Shown here: positions 11,434 to 21,337 of the stretch, one piece after another
How positions within the stretch are numbered: position 1 is the stretch's first letter
How the letters are laid out: each line of letters begins with the position of its first letter
NCBI GenBank assembly: GCA_017654935.2
Contig: CM065713.1
Location: 10,902,603 to 10,966,602 of the forward strand
Length of the DNA: 64,000 nucleotides
DNA from: Phymorhynchus buccinoides
Lineage: Eukaryota; Mollusca; Gastropoda; Neogastropoda; Raphitomidae
Direction: 5' to 3'
The notes under the pieces: model-generated
Seen by the model: only the letters and a program-made list of their open reading frames with translations
Databases searched by the model: none
What the model was told of the DNA's origin: nothing
Made by a program: the position numbers and the translations under genes

Positions 11434-11672
11434 ATGCCGAGTGGAGTTCGTTGTTGCATTATCAACTGTCACAATTCTTTTCATGATTATAAAGGCGTCA
11501 AGAATAACGATGGACTTTGTTTCCATCGAATTCACAGTGAAAAGCAACGAACAACCAGCTGTCCAAGACGCCTTAAGAAGAAGAAGAATGGCCTGGATAG
11601 CCGCTATCAGACGAACCATTAAGTACCGTAAGAACCATTCGACAAGTTTTCACACAGAAAACCTTTCACTGA
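11434..11672 (+). pseudogene. THAP-domain-like coding remnant, frameshifted
   Basis: The frame from 11434 opens MPSGVRCCIINCHNSFHDYKG...GLCFHRIH, which resembles the start of a THAP zinc-finger domain (basic N-terminus, paired cysteines, aromatic FHR-type segment). From about 11545 homology continues in a different frame with PAVQDALRRRRMAWIAAIRR, matching the conserved Trp-containing helix of the domain. The terminal Cys-x2-His pair is not visible. A one- or two-base indel therefore separates the halves, so this is a pseudogene, a first exon with a sequence error, or a transposase-derived relic. THAP proteins bind DNA and occur both as host regulators and in P-element-type transposases. Confidence 0.5.
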
Positions 11673-11817
11673 AGTAAATAAATGCACAAGTGTATGTGTG
11701 TGTGTGTGTGTGTCTCTATGTGTGTGTGGGAAGGGAGGGCTAAACATAGAATCTAGAGCAGGTGTATGTAGCCTGTGTGTGTGAGAGGGAGAGAGAGTGT
11801 GTGAGAGGGAGAGACCA

Positions 11818-12032
11818 TTTGTATGTGGGAGAGGGGAGTGGGTAGCATTTACACCTAGTATGTCGATGGGTGGAGTGCGGACTAAAATGAGTAAAGTGCC
11901 TTTCCCAAGGACACACCACTGTGAACCGAGCTGGGTTTGAAAAAAGCAGCTGGGTTTGAACCCGTGCACTTGCAAACCTTACGGATTACGAGCTAGCGAC
12001 TCAGACTTACCAACTGAGCTACAGCGGCTCCT
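11818..12032 (-). mobile_element. tRNA-derived SINE
   Basis: On the minus strand, from 12032 downward, an A box TAGCTCAGTTGGTAAG (matches TRGCNNAGYNGG) is followed about 45 bp later by a B box GGTTCAAACCC, then a body with GTGTCCTTGGGAAAGGCA. This is an RNA polymerase III promoter of a tRNA-derived SINE. The cloverleaf is not complete, so it is not scored as a tRNA gene. Confidence 0.7.
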
Positions 12033-12042
12033 CTTACTGTCA

Positions 12043-12044
<2 letters not shown>

Positions 12045-12098
<54 letters not shown>
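12045..12098. repeat. (TG)n microsatellite
   Basis: Perfect TG run of about 54 bp. Confidence 0.95.
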
Positions 12099-12099
12099 C

Positions 12100-12695
12100 T
12101 GAGAAAGTATTGTGCTCTCAGATGTGGGTGATTGAGACATTCTATCTTGCACTCATAGTCATATTAGATGTGGTGATATAGTGAAAGCTTGGCCAACCAT
12201 TGATTCAGACCAACACTTGGGTTGCTTATTAAATTAACAAGTTCAGGTTGATGAGCAAGAATTGACAAATGAACCATTAATGATTTGGTCTTGAATTTTA
12301 ATGAAGTTATCTTATTCTGAATCAGCCAATTGAGGATTTGTAATGGACAGAGTCTGATGATCACATTGGTGGTTTTTGTTTGCAACCAAGTAAGCAAAAT
12401 AGATTGTGAAACCCAATCAAACGCATATACATGTATATGACATTTGGCTTTATCATTCTTCATAGTGATCAAACTATCTAAATACACTTGTGGCTTATTT
12501 ACTGTATACTAAACAGTGTGCTTGTGCACAATGTGGACCCACTGTGGATGTATGAGTTGTTCACAGTCACACACACAGATATGTGACTGGATATAATGCT
12601 ACAAATCATAAATACCCAGCAATCCAGTTTATTTGTTTCATGTTTAAACATTTACAAGAAACAGGAATTAATAAATTGTACCAGCATACAGGTTT
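12100..12695. other. Non-coding AT-rich stretch
   Basis: No gene, RNA or recognisable transposon end between the TG and TC microsatellites. Short frames look random. Confidence 0.35.
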
Positions 12696-12697
12696 AC

Positions 12698-12699
<2 letters not shown>

Positions 12700-12792
<93 letters not shown>

Positions 12793-12793
12793 C
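12700..12793. repeat. (TC)n microsatellite
   Basis: TC run of about 90 bp with one TTC interruption. Confidence 0.95.
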
Positions 12794-13112
12794 ACAATGT
12801 GTGTAGTCCCAGTCACACAATACTCATTGCATATTTATTTTATTTTACTTCATTCAATTCCATAAGTTCTCTTTTTTTGTCTTAAAGTTAAACATCTCAA
12901 TCATCACTTTAGGAAACCAACTGGCCAGGAAGTAAAGAATGTTCAAATCCCAAACAGATAAACTTCACATAGTCAGAAAATATTTGTTTAAAATGTGTCT
13001 TGTTAAAATCTTGTCTTTTGCTGAAATTATAAGAATTGTAAGGCTGCATTTATTTTTTGTTTATTAATCAGTGAAAGTAGTACCACATGCAGTTTTGTAA
13101 TCTGTACAAGTG

Positions 13113-13117
13113 CGCGC

Positions 13118-13168
<51 letters not shown>

Positions 13169-13190
13169 TACGAGTGTGTGTGTGTCAGTA
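13113..13190. repeat. GC/TG alternating microsatellite
   Basis: GCGCGCGCG followed by a TG run of about 55 bp: alternating purine-pyrimidine sequence with Z-DNA potential. The flanks at 12800-13110 and 13190-13630 show no gene. Confidence 0.9.
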
Positions 13191-13633
13191 CAACTTTAAT
13201 AGTTAATCTGACAATAAATTGAGTCCAGTCCTGTGTGTGTTTGTATGTATATGTGTGCGTGCGTGCATGTGACTTGAGTAGTGAAACTGAAAGTAAGGTA
13301 GCAAAAGTGTGACCCACATGACATGTTTTGCTAAGTAGTACAAGCAATATATCTGTGGGGGATAGAAATAATGTTCATCATTGTGTTATGTTAAACGGTG
13401 AAAGTAATAGCTATAATCAACATTATTATGTTTTGAGGAATAGTTAATGAATGATCTGTAGTGACCTACAAAACAAATGCATTTATTAATGCCTTGGCAT
13501 GAGGCTGTGTCAGACCAGTTGACATAAGCTAGAACGCCAAGGCTACATCAAAATGTTGTTATGCTCTGAATGGTTGTGCGGGGATTGTCTTAAGCCATGA
13601 CAAGCTCCTAGCATAACATCATCAGTCTAAAAT

Positions 13634-13798
13634 CCCCCGAAGACGGAGTGTGGCTGCGCACATGGCGGGGTAATCAAAAACGGTCACACGCAATGTTCTC
13701 ATCCCTAGCTGATGCATTTGTACCTTAGTGTTCATGTGCTTCTCGCTGTTGGGATGATCCCTGGAGTCTTTTAGCCAGGGTAAGCCAACCAACCAACC
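13634..13798 (+). mobile_element. SINE-like element with (CCAA)n tail
   Basis: Begins CCCCCGAAGACGGAGTGTGG and ends AGCCAGGGTAAG(CCAA)n. Flanked by the direct repeat AAAAT (13629-13633 and 13799-13803). Strongly similar to 39791-39959. A classical tRNA A/B box pair is not obvious to me. Confidence 0.75.
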
Positions 13799-13804
13799 AA
13801 AATG

Positions 13805-14430
13805 CATTTATTAATTATCATAATGGGTCTTTTTTATTTTAATAAATTATCAATAATTGCTTGATTCTGTACGCTTTGAGTGATCTAAAATTTGACTCTA
13901 ACATACATGTGTAAATAAGATCACAACAGAAATAATAACAATGAAGTTGCCAAGTATCACAACAAAAGCACACCACTGCATTTGGGCTTGGGTGATACCC
14001 TAACTTATAACAACATTCTACCATATTACTCAACAGGATATACCACCAGCTTGAAATAATAGATTAAAACACTCAAATTTGAAGTGATTCTGTACAATCA
14101 TTGACACAATATTGCCCAAACAGACAAATGTTATTGGGTAGTACCCTAATCCATCACACATTTTGCATTGTTAATCAACAGACACACCAACTTCTGTTTA
14201 TTAAGCCATGGTCAAATTTTAAGCTGCTGAATCTGTTGACAGTAAAAGTTGATTTCACAAAGGCCCAAGTCTGACACAAATAATCATTTTCTTCATCCTT
14301 CAGTTGCACAAGTGACTTTGGGAGCAGAAACGTTTTTTGCTGGATCCACAAAATCCATGCAAAGCTCAGGTGAAGAGCTTGGGGCTACAGCTAAATTACT
14401 GGTATTGTTTTTTATTCAGCCTCTGAATGC

Positions 14431-14481
<51 letters not shown>

Positions 14482-15180
14482 GTAAATCATACAAATGAAA
14501 TGAATGTTATGTTATATAATGGTTACTAACAAAATTGAAATTTCATCTATAAAGGCTTTACAATGATCTTGAAAAATATATCAGAATACAGTGTAAGTGA
14601 TTTTCACTGTAAAAGATGTCTTGGCTATTATTAAGTATTGGCCCCCCCCCCCCCCCCTTGGCTTGTAAGGCAACACTGTAGCTCTCCTATCTGATCTGAC
14701 ACCCCCCCCCCCCCCCCCCCCAGCTCTTGATTGATCTTAAACGACTAAATGACTTGTCAAGTTGTGATAATTGTAAATATTGTGTGCATGTGCACAGTGT
14801 CATACCCCCCACACACAAACACCTCCCACACTCGCTGATAATCATTTTTGTTTTTCTAACTTAATGAATCTAAACGGCCTACCATAATTCTTGTATGGCC
14901 GGTACTGAATTGACAGGAAGCACACACACACACACACTTGTCTTGTCTGAATCACTTTTATTTTTAGTGGTAGGATGTTAAACTGAAGAACAACAACACT
15001 GTCTCTCAAGAGAGAGAGAGAAAGAGTGTGTGTGTGTATGTGTGTGCGGGGTGGGGTGGGGGTGTGTGTAGCAAACATAACACAAGGACATGGTTTGACA
15101 TTTTATGATGGATTTTGTTGTTGTAATCTTAGCGATTGTGGGCTTGATTAGCACTACAACTGCTCCGAAATGTCTAACTC
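13805..15180. other. Non-coding stretch with CA and poly-C runs
   Basis: Contains a (CA)n run at 14436-14480, C runs at 14641-14658 and 14702-14720, and a GA/TG-rich patch near 15010-15065. No gene recognised. Confidence 0.4.
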
Positions 15181-15225
15181 TAAGTGCTCACGCAGCAAAC
15201 AAACTAAAACAAAAGTAGGCCTCAC

Positions 15226-15403
15226 TGACGAGGCCAGAAAAATTGAGAGGTGGAATGATACTGACATCATAACCCCACTCATCTGTCGAATCGTATGGAT
15301 CAAATCCATTCAAAAGCTTCAACTTATGTAGGTAACGATTTCTAGCATATCCTTCCAACTTTTCGACGTACTTGATCTTCTTTTTTGCCTTGGTTTTCTC
15401 CAT
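15226..15403 (-). CDS. Probable first coding exon of an unidentified host gene (YqaJ/SWIM-associated N-terminal motif?)
   Basis: The minus-strand frame starts at ATG 15403-15401 and encodes a Lys-rich start followed by YVEKLEGYARNRYLHKLKLL and NGFDPYDSTDEWGYDVSIIPPLNF. The order L-NG-DPY-W-D-PP resembles the N-terminal segment of invertebrate proteins that carry SWIM or YqaJ-like domains, but this comes from memory of a motif and is not a domain call. A donor consensus TCA|GTGAGG gives an exon end at 15226. Past it the frame runs only to a stop near 15188. A consensus NRF1 site and a YY1-like ATGGCGG lie just upstream, supporting a true 5' end. Downstream exons would lie at lower coordinates; none was recognised. 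Confidence 0.5.
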
Positions 15404-15560
15404 GATCGCAAGTTAAACTCGGATTGACTGGCAAGTTACGACGCTCTTCGCTCTGCGCATGCGCAATATCATTGCCAGAATGGCGGACGCTTATCCGCGT
15501 CTGTAGAAACACGCGTCATCGCTCGTTATCGCCACTTTCCTGCTTAAAAGAAACCGTAGT
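15404..15560 (-). promoter_or_regulatory. CpG-rich promoter with NRF1 and YY1-like sites
   Basis: TGCGCATGCGCA (15454-15465) is a perfect NRF1 palindrome. AATGGCGGACGC (15479-15490) resembles a YY1 element. CpG density is higher than in the surroundings. Located 50-90 bp upstream of the minus-strand ATG at 15403. Confidence 0.5.
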
Positions 15561-15624
15561 CTTGTCGGCCTATTTCACATGTTATGACAATCCCATTTAA
15601 TATCAGTTCACATGCTTACATGGT

Positions 15625-15836
15625 CAACTTAGGACGCTGATTTCACTGCCAGGAGGCAATCAAACCAGTAGGGGCTTAGCGCATGATATTCTTAGTTGAG
15701 GGTAGTGAGACAGAGAGAGAAAGAGGCAGATGAGTCCCTCGTCTCTCTCTCTTTCACTACTCCCAACTAAGAATATCACGCGCTAAGCCCCTACTGGTTT
15801 GATTGCCCCCTGGCGGTGAAATGTGCGTCCTAAGCT
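15625..15836. mobile_element. Foldback MITE with long arms (family also at 38170)
   Basis: Left arm (CAACTTAGGACG...CAATCAAACCAGTAGGGGC) and right arm (GCCCCTACTGGTTTGATTG...CGTCCTAAGCTG) are inverted repeats of about 85 bp around a GA/TC-rich centre. Same design and arm sequence as 38170-38371. Confidence 0.85.
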
Positions 15837-15880
15837 GCTCATTACGTTGCCAAATATCAGCAAAGTTGCAGTTTATCTAA

Positions 15881-16222
15881 CCCCCTCAGGGGCAGTGGGT
15901 GGATGCCTCGTGCCTCCATATGGGGAGCTGGATGACCCCGCCCACTCCACGAGTCTCTCCCCGTGGGGATACCGAGGGGTCTTTCGTAAAAATAGTTCTC
16001 CCCCCTTCTGGAAGTTCTGTGCTTGTAACTTTCTCTAATCTGCCACTCTCTTTGACTTATTGGCCCATTCTTCTACATTTTTCTAACAGAGTTCCGAATA
16101 TTTTTTCTAGTTTGAGCTCCTCCGAAATCGGCTGTACGCAGCGGGGAGACCAGTGAAAACTGAAAAACGGACACATTATCCATTATGGCCATATGGCATG
16201 GGAATGCAGAAGAAGAAGAAGC
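15881..16222 (+). mobile_element. SINE-like element with (GAA)n tail
   Basis: Landmarks in order: CCCCGTGGGGATACC, TTCTGGAAGTTCTGTGCTTG, CTAATCTGCCACTCTCTTTG, GAGCTCCTCCGAAATCGGC, CACTGGTCTCC-like tract reversed (GGAGACCAGTGAAAACTG), GGGAATGCAG(AAG)n. Other copies at 39356 (-), 50717 (-), 54437 (-) and 57508 (-). A sister subfamily with a different 3' end is at 16841 (-), 22128 (+) and 58845 (+). Confidence 0.75.
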
Positions 16223-16304
16223 TAACCCCTCATGATCAAGGCCATCAATCTCAATTTTCAATGTGGTTCTTTCTGTTTCATTAGACTAATCCAAACTGAT
16301 ACTA

Positions 16305-16712
16305 CAGTGGAACCTCCTTTATAAGACCTCCCATTATAAGACTCCCTCCCATATAGGGGAAGACGGGGTAAAAAGCGCATGGTCGGGTAAGAAGCCCACC
16401 CCAATTATCTCATGAAATAAAGACAATTTCAGTCAAATTTGCCCATGAGACGAATGCTAGACATTAACGCTCGTCTCATGGGCAAAATGAGACTGAAATT
16501 TGCTTCATTTCATGAGATAATTGGGGTGGGCTTCTTACCCGCCCATGCGCTTTTTACCCCGTCTTCCCCTAAGACCTACTTCTCTGAAACATTGCCCTTT
16601 GCAAGTATTAATATTGGTAAAGGTAAAGATGTGCCACCCCCTTATAAGACCCCTCCCTTACAAGACCTCATTTTGGATGATTTGTGAAGGTCTTATGAGG
16701 GAGGTTCCACTG
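16305..16712. mobile_element. pogo/Tc1-like MITE carrying a nested hairpin MITE
   Basis: TIRs CAGTGGAACCTCC...GAGGTTCCACTG with TA on both flanks (16303-16304, 16713-16714). Interrupted by the 214-bp hairpin element at 16356-16569. Removing the insert and one TA restores the CCCATATAAGACC of other copies. Confidence 0.85.
16356..16569. mobile_element. 214-bp hairpin MITE, TIR GGGGAAGACGGGG
   Basis: Almost the whole element is an inverted repeat: arms of about 95 bp (GGGGAAGACGGGGTAAAAAG...CCCATGAGACGA and its complement) around a loop of about 20 bp. Flanked by TA duplications. Full-length copies of exactly 214 bp at 17524-17737 and 51019-51232, and a truncated copy at 49313. Confidence 0.9.
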
Positions 16713-16840
16713 TATACCTGGTTAACCCTAGTCCTCTATTCCTTTCACGAGCAAGGCAGAAAGTTGCTTTTTAAATGACAACATTTTTGGGGGGAGGGGC
16801 GATGGGTAGCTAAATCTTCTTCTTCTGATTCACAGACCAA

Positions 16841-17182
16841 CTTCTTCTTCATTCGCTCATACAGTTTCCTGTCATCTGATATGAGCGTAGATGCGTCATG
16901 CTGCCGTTATGCGCCTAACTAAGAAATAGATAGGCCCAGCATGTCCGACTTCGGCTGGAGTAAATCTTTGTAAGAATTTAGAAGAAAAAAAAAGGCAGGA
17001 GAATGGACCAGTAAGATAGAAAGATAGCAGATGGCAGTAAGCATAGGGAAAAGGCAGAGTCAAAGACTGAGAGTGACAGATTAGAGGATGTTACAAGCAC
17101 AGAACTTCCAGAAGGTGGGGGAACTATTTATACAAAAAGACCCTCCGGTATCCCCACGAGGAGGGGGGGGGGGGGGGGGGCA
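16841..17182 (-). mobile_element. SINE-like element, GAA-tail, alternative 3' end
   Basis: Minus-strand copy: tail CTTCTTCTTC, then the 3' end segment GCTCATACAGTTTCCTGTCA...GCGTCATGCTGCCGTTATGCG, then the shared body ending at the G-rich CCCCACGAGGAGGGG. It abuts the candidate first exon of SOCS gene 1. Confidence 0.75.
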
Positions 17183-17183
17183 C

Positions 17184-17442
17184 AGATCAACGTAGCTTAT
17201 ACAATTTTTACCACTGACAAACACGCAAAATTGTCAGAGACACGCGAGAGCATTGATTCGTTCCTTTTGCTGTAATAAGACAGCTGCGAATTCAGCTGGG
17301 AAAGTGACCTCCCTTGAAAGTGTAAAAATACAACTTCCTGTACACGTTCCTCGTGGTGTCAGAAGTGTCGCCGAAAAGAAGAAAGCAACGAACAATTTGA
17401 TTGTGGTTCTCAGCTACCTCATGGTAAAACTTGACAATGTCG
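17184..17442 (+). other. Candidate first exon/promoter of SOCS-box gene 1 (5' UTR + ATG TCG)
   Basis: This segment is homologous to 51543-51839. Shared blocks include CACTGACAAACACGC or its equivalent, GTGACCTCCCTTGAAA, ACTTCCTGT, and the end TTGA(C/T)CAATGTCG-like followed by GT(A/G)AGTGC. In both copies ATG TCG (17437-17442 here) sits immediately before a consensus donor (GTAAGT, 17443), giving Met-Ser and a phase-0 junction. The next paralogous segment downstream in each case is a phase-0 SOCS-box coding exon, so I infer this is exon 1 of the gene whose exon 2 starts at 24162, with an intron of about 6.7 kb. No transcript evidence is available here. Confidence 0.55.
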
Positions 17443-17523
17443 GTAAGTGCAAACTCTTTACTTTGATCGGATTTGCCTATTTATTTCTTAATAAGTAAAT
17501 GCACATTTGATTAAATAGTAGTA

Positions 17524-17737
17524 GGGGAAGACGGGGTAAAAAGCGCATGGGCGGGTAAGAAGCCCACCCCAATTATCTCATGAAATAAAGAAAATTTCAG
17601 TCAAATTTGCCCATGAGACGAATGCTAGACATTAACGCTCGTCTCATGGGCAAAATGAGAATGAAATTTGCTTCATTTCATGAGATAATTGGGGTGGGCT
17701 TCTTACCCGCCCATGCGCTTTTTACCCCGTCTTCCCC
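17524..17737. mobile_element. 214-bp hairpin MITE, second copy
   Basis: Same termini and loop as 16356-16569, flanked by TA (17522-17523, 17738-17739). It lies in the inferred first intron of SOCS gene 1. Confidence 0.9.
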
Positions 17738-17944
17738 TAGTAGTAGTAGTAGTATATTTTAGGTACGTTAGAAATATAATTTGGGTCAAACCGCTGCGAT
17801 CTTTCCGTCAAGTTTCACCCCGATTTTGCCGAAGTGCAAAACGGTCACTCGCTTCGCCTCGCTCGCTCGCTTTGTATCATCGTTGCTGGCCGTCAGAAGC
17901 ATGGTCACTCCACAGTAGAGGTCTGTCCCGTCATCCTAGACTCA

Positions 17945-18985
17945 GTTTATTAGGGAGAACAAGCCGTGAGGCTTTTTAGGAGTCCCATCGGCATCGTATT
18001 TTTTAGGTTGAGTGCCAAGGTTTGTACGGATAAAAATGTTCCTATAAAATAAATTGGTATAATCAAAGCTTCTAAATATACTAATAAATTTTGGAAATTC
18101 ATCAAGACGATTTTTGAAGATGTTAGTATTTGGTGCACATTTTAACTCAAAAGGAAATTCATTCCACATGTTAGCAACTCTGTTACTGAAAACATTTTTT
18201 CTAATATTACTTTTTCAGCATTACACCTTTTCATAAATATCTTACCATCAGAATTTCTTGTCAGATTATAGTTTTTATACTGTGATGATTCAAAGAATTG
18301 ATCCCATGGATGACAAATCAATATGGGATTCACAGTATAAGCTTTAAGCTTGTTGTTGCCGTTATGTTTGTTTAATATTTGTTTAATGTGCATTTGAAAA
18401 ATCAAAAATAATTTAAGCCAAATCAATATGGCCAATAAATAATTTGTAAGTTTCAATAAGATCCCCCCTAATTCTTCCCTTTAATGAAAACAAATTGAGA
18501 TACAAAAGTCTATTTTCATAAGACATATTTTTACACTGCTTTACAAGTTTAGTAGCTCTGGTTGAACTTTTTCTATTGATTTTGACTGGTACTTAAATCT
18601 TGGGGACCAAATAATATTGCCATACTCTAAGTCTAAATAATAAATGTGGCCTTACTAATGCTTTATATAATTTATTAAAGATATCACAGTTCATACTTAT
18701 AAATGTTCTTTTGATTAGACCAATCATTTTATTAGCCTTATTAATACAATTTTGAATGTGTGTGTCAAAAGAAAAATCTTTGTCAAAAGTCACTCCAAGG
18801 TCCTTTTCATCTTCACATGTTATCACAGAGTATGATACATTGTTTTTGGTCATGATATATTCAATGCTTTTAAAAGTTCTATAGCAAATGAAGTATCTAA
18901 AAATACTTAGCGTCACACTCACTACCTTACATCTGTATTGTTTAAAAAAATTGGGACTTTCCTGGAGTTGCACTGCCTCCGGGCA
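17945..18985 (-). pseudogene. LINE ORF2 3'-half relic (CR1/Jockey-like)
   Basis: Minus strand, from high to low coordinates: KDLGVTFDKDFSFDTHI...NKLYKALVRPHL (near 18800-18620), then a region around 18530-18420 that reads like the RGDLIETYKL block, then a C-terminal NMWNEFPFELK...NIFKNRLDEF block near 18170-18080. The pieces lie in several frames with stops. Similar C-terminal sequence (W-NNLSNETVNA, NRFKNLIDKKF) occurs on the plus strand at 51905-52027. Confidence 0.75.
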
Positions 18986-19105
18986 ATGCCTCCAGGATCA
19001 TTCCCAGTCCCACCATCTTTATATCTACTAATGTCCCATTTGTGTGTCTGTCTCTGTGAAACCAGAGGACGTTAAACGGATTTTCATTCAGGTATCTAAA
19101 AAATA
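18940..19105 (+). repeat. Dispersed repeat fragment (GGGACTTTCCTGG...CCAGAGGACGTTAA)
   Basis: Carries GGGACTTTCCTGGAGTTGCA, CTGCCTCCGGGCAATGC and ACCAGAGGACGTTAAACGGA, matching 62120-62240 and, reversed, 5850-5985 and part of 53996-54070. Confidence 0.65.
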
Positions 19106-19281
19106 CTTCCAATTATTCCTGACTATGTCAGTGTCACTGTCGTACCTCGTGGGCTCTATTTTCTCCCCAGTTCACTTTCTACCCTATCTTTGCTGAACTT
19201 ATTTTCTTTCTTTTTCGTACTACCCCTAAAGTGCAGCAGAATCTTCATCGTGATTAAGTTGGCAGAAGAAGAAGATATTAT

Positions 19282-19709
19282 GGCAGTGGCTATTTAACCT
19301 CATGTGGCAAAATAGAATTCAGGCTATTTTTCCTTCCCCTCATACTCATAGTCATAGTCATAGTCATACTCTCAGTAACACTGCCTGTCTCTCTCTGTCT
19401 TTTTTTTCTGTTTGTCTTTCTCTCTGTGTCTCTGTCTCAGTGTCTGTCTCTCTACATCTCTCTGTGCTGGGAAAATAGAACTCATACTATTTTCCCTCAC
19501 ACTCACCCTTGTCTCTCTCTTTGTCTTATTTTCTGTTCATCTTTCTTTGTGTGTCTCTCGACTCTCTGTCTGTCTGTCTCTCTGCATCTCTTTCTTTGTG
19601 TGCCCCTGTCTCTGTCTGTCTCTTTGGCTTTCTCTTTCTCTCTTTCCATGTCTTTGTCTCTGTCTCTCTCTGTGTCTTTACCTCTGTGTTTCTCTCTTTG
19701 TCTCCATCC

Positions 19710-19786
<77 letters not shown>

Positions 19787-19927
19787 GTTTCTGTCTCTGT
19801 CTCCCTTTCTGTATTTTTCTCTATCTCAGTATCTGTTTCTGTTTTCATTCTTCTTTGTCTTTCTCTCACTGTGTGACTCTGTCTCTGCCTGTGACCCTGT
19901 CTGTCTGTCTGTTTCTCTCTCACTCAC

Positions 19928-19988
<61 letters not shown>

Positions 19989-20014
19989 ATCTCCCATTCT
20001 CTCTCTCTGCCCCC

Positions 20015-20078
<64 letters not shown>

Positions 20079-20140
20079 CTGTGTCTCAGTCTCTCTCTGT
20101 CTCTCTACCTTTCTCTCCTTGTGTCTCTGTCTTTGTGTTT

Positions 20141-20216
<76 letters not shown>

Positions 20217-20832
20217 CTCTGTCTATAAAATATGTCTCTGTCTCTTACTGTCTTTCTCTGTCTGTCTGTCTCACTCTCTGTCTCTGTTTCTCTGTGTGTG
20301 TGTCTGTCTCTGTCTCTCTATATTTCTCTCTGTTTGTGTCTGCCTGCCTGTCTCTCTCTCTCTCTCTCTGTATGTCTCTGTCTCTGAGAGAGAGTCATAA
20401 ATGGAGAGAGAGAGACAGTGAGTGAGAGACAGAGCGACAGGACGTAGAGAGAGAGAGACAGAGACATGCAGACAGAGGTAACGTGTTTGCCTCGTGTCAA
20501 GTGAACCTGTGTTTGAACCTGGGTAGAGGGGATTTTTCCTCCCACTTTGCACTAGGCCTTTCGGATGAGACGATAAACTGAGGTCCCATGTGCCCATGCA
20601 CTTAGCACATGTTAAACCCAGTGGCAATGAAAAAGCTATCATTTGGTCAACATTTACCCACATCTTTACAGACAGAGCTAGAGAGAGAGAGAGATAAACC
20701 TCCAGACAAACAGAAAAGGATAAAGAGAAAGAGACAAAGTGTGTGAGGGAAAATAGCCTGAGTTCTATTTTCTCTCTTGAGGCAAAATAGGCTGAATTCT
20801 ATTTTGCCACATGAGGCTAAATAGCCACTGCC
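19282..20832. mobile_element. TC-rich foldback element with inverted termini
   Basis: Left end GGCAGTGGCTATTTAACCTC then ATGTGGCAAAATAGAATTCAGGC, and right end GCCTGAATTC-type mirror ...GCCACATGAGGCTAAATAGCCACTGCC, are inverted repeats of about 60 bp. Between them is about 1.3 kb of imperfect TCTCTGTC/TC repeat. Long Leu-Ser frames inside are repeat artefacts. A 5'-truncated tRNA-type SINE lies inside (20466-20665). No clear target duplication. Confidence 0.55.
20466..20665 (+). mobile_element. tRNA-headed SINE, 5' truncated
   Basis: GCCTCGTGTCAAGTGAACC, TTTGAACCTGGGTAGAGG (B-box region) and CTTTGCACTAGGCC, then AACCCAGTGGCAATGAAAAA. Same family as 35085, 50136 and 61523. The A box is lost. 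Confidence 0.75.
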
Positions 20833-20839
20833 AAACATT

Positions 20840-21335
20840 ATTTATGCTGTGAATCTTACAAATTTATATCAGTAGTATAACACAACTGCTAAGCATCCAT
20901 CGTTATTTCACCAATTGTCAAAAACAAAATCAAGCCAATAAGTAGAGAGCAAAAGGCTATGAAAAGCCTAAAGGTAAGCACATTATCAGGTAGAATTGAA
21001 TTGAATTGAAACTTTTAATGAGGATAAATGGATAAGCAACAATACTTTTTTTTCACCATGTCCTCGACAAAAACAAGTTAACAACAATTTACAAAGCAAT
21101 CAAACATTACAAGAAATCAAATATACATAAAATAATACACCTTTTTATATAACAAGAGCATGCACACTTCAGCAACCCTTCCACACTTAACACAAAGCAC
21201 ATGCAAAGAAATGAAAACAAACAAACAAACTGAGAGACAAACAAACAAACAAAAAAGGAAACGAGCAAACTTATTTCAAGTCCAACAAGCCCAAATAGAG
21301 CATGATACATGCAGCATTGTGGCCCTATACCCCTC
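20840..21335. other. Non-coding stretch
   Basis: AT-rich with an ACAAACAAACAAAC run near 21210-21255. No gene or transposon end recognised. Confidence 0.35.
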
Positions 21336-21337
21336 TT

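Noticed and set aside
11940..12032. Functional tRNA gene on the minus strand
   Set aside because: A and B boxes are good but the stems do not form a convincing cloverleaf and a SINE body follows.
19412..20400. A 324-residue Leu-Ser-rich frame that could be taken for a membrane protein
   Set aside because: It is a TCTG/TC low-complexity tract open in several frames at once.
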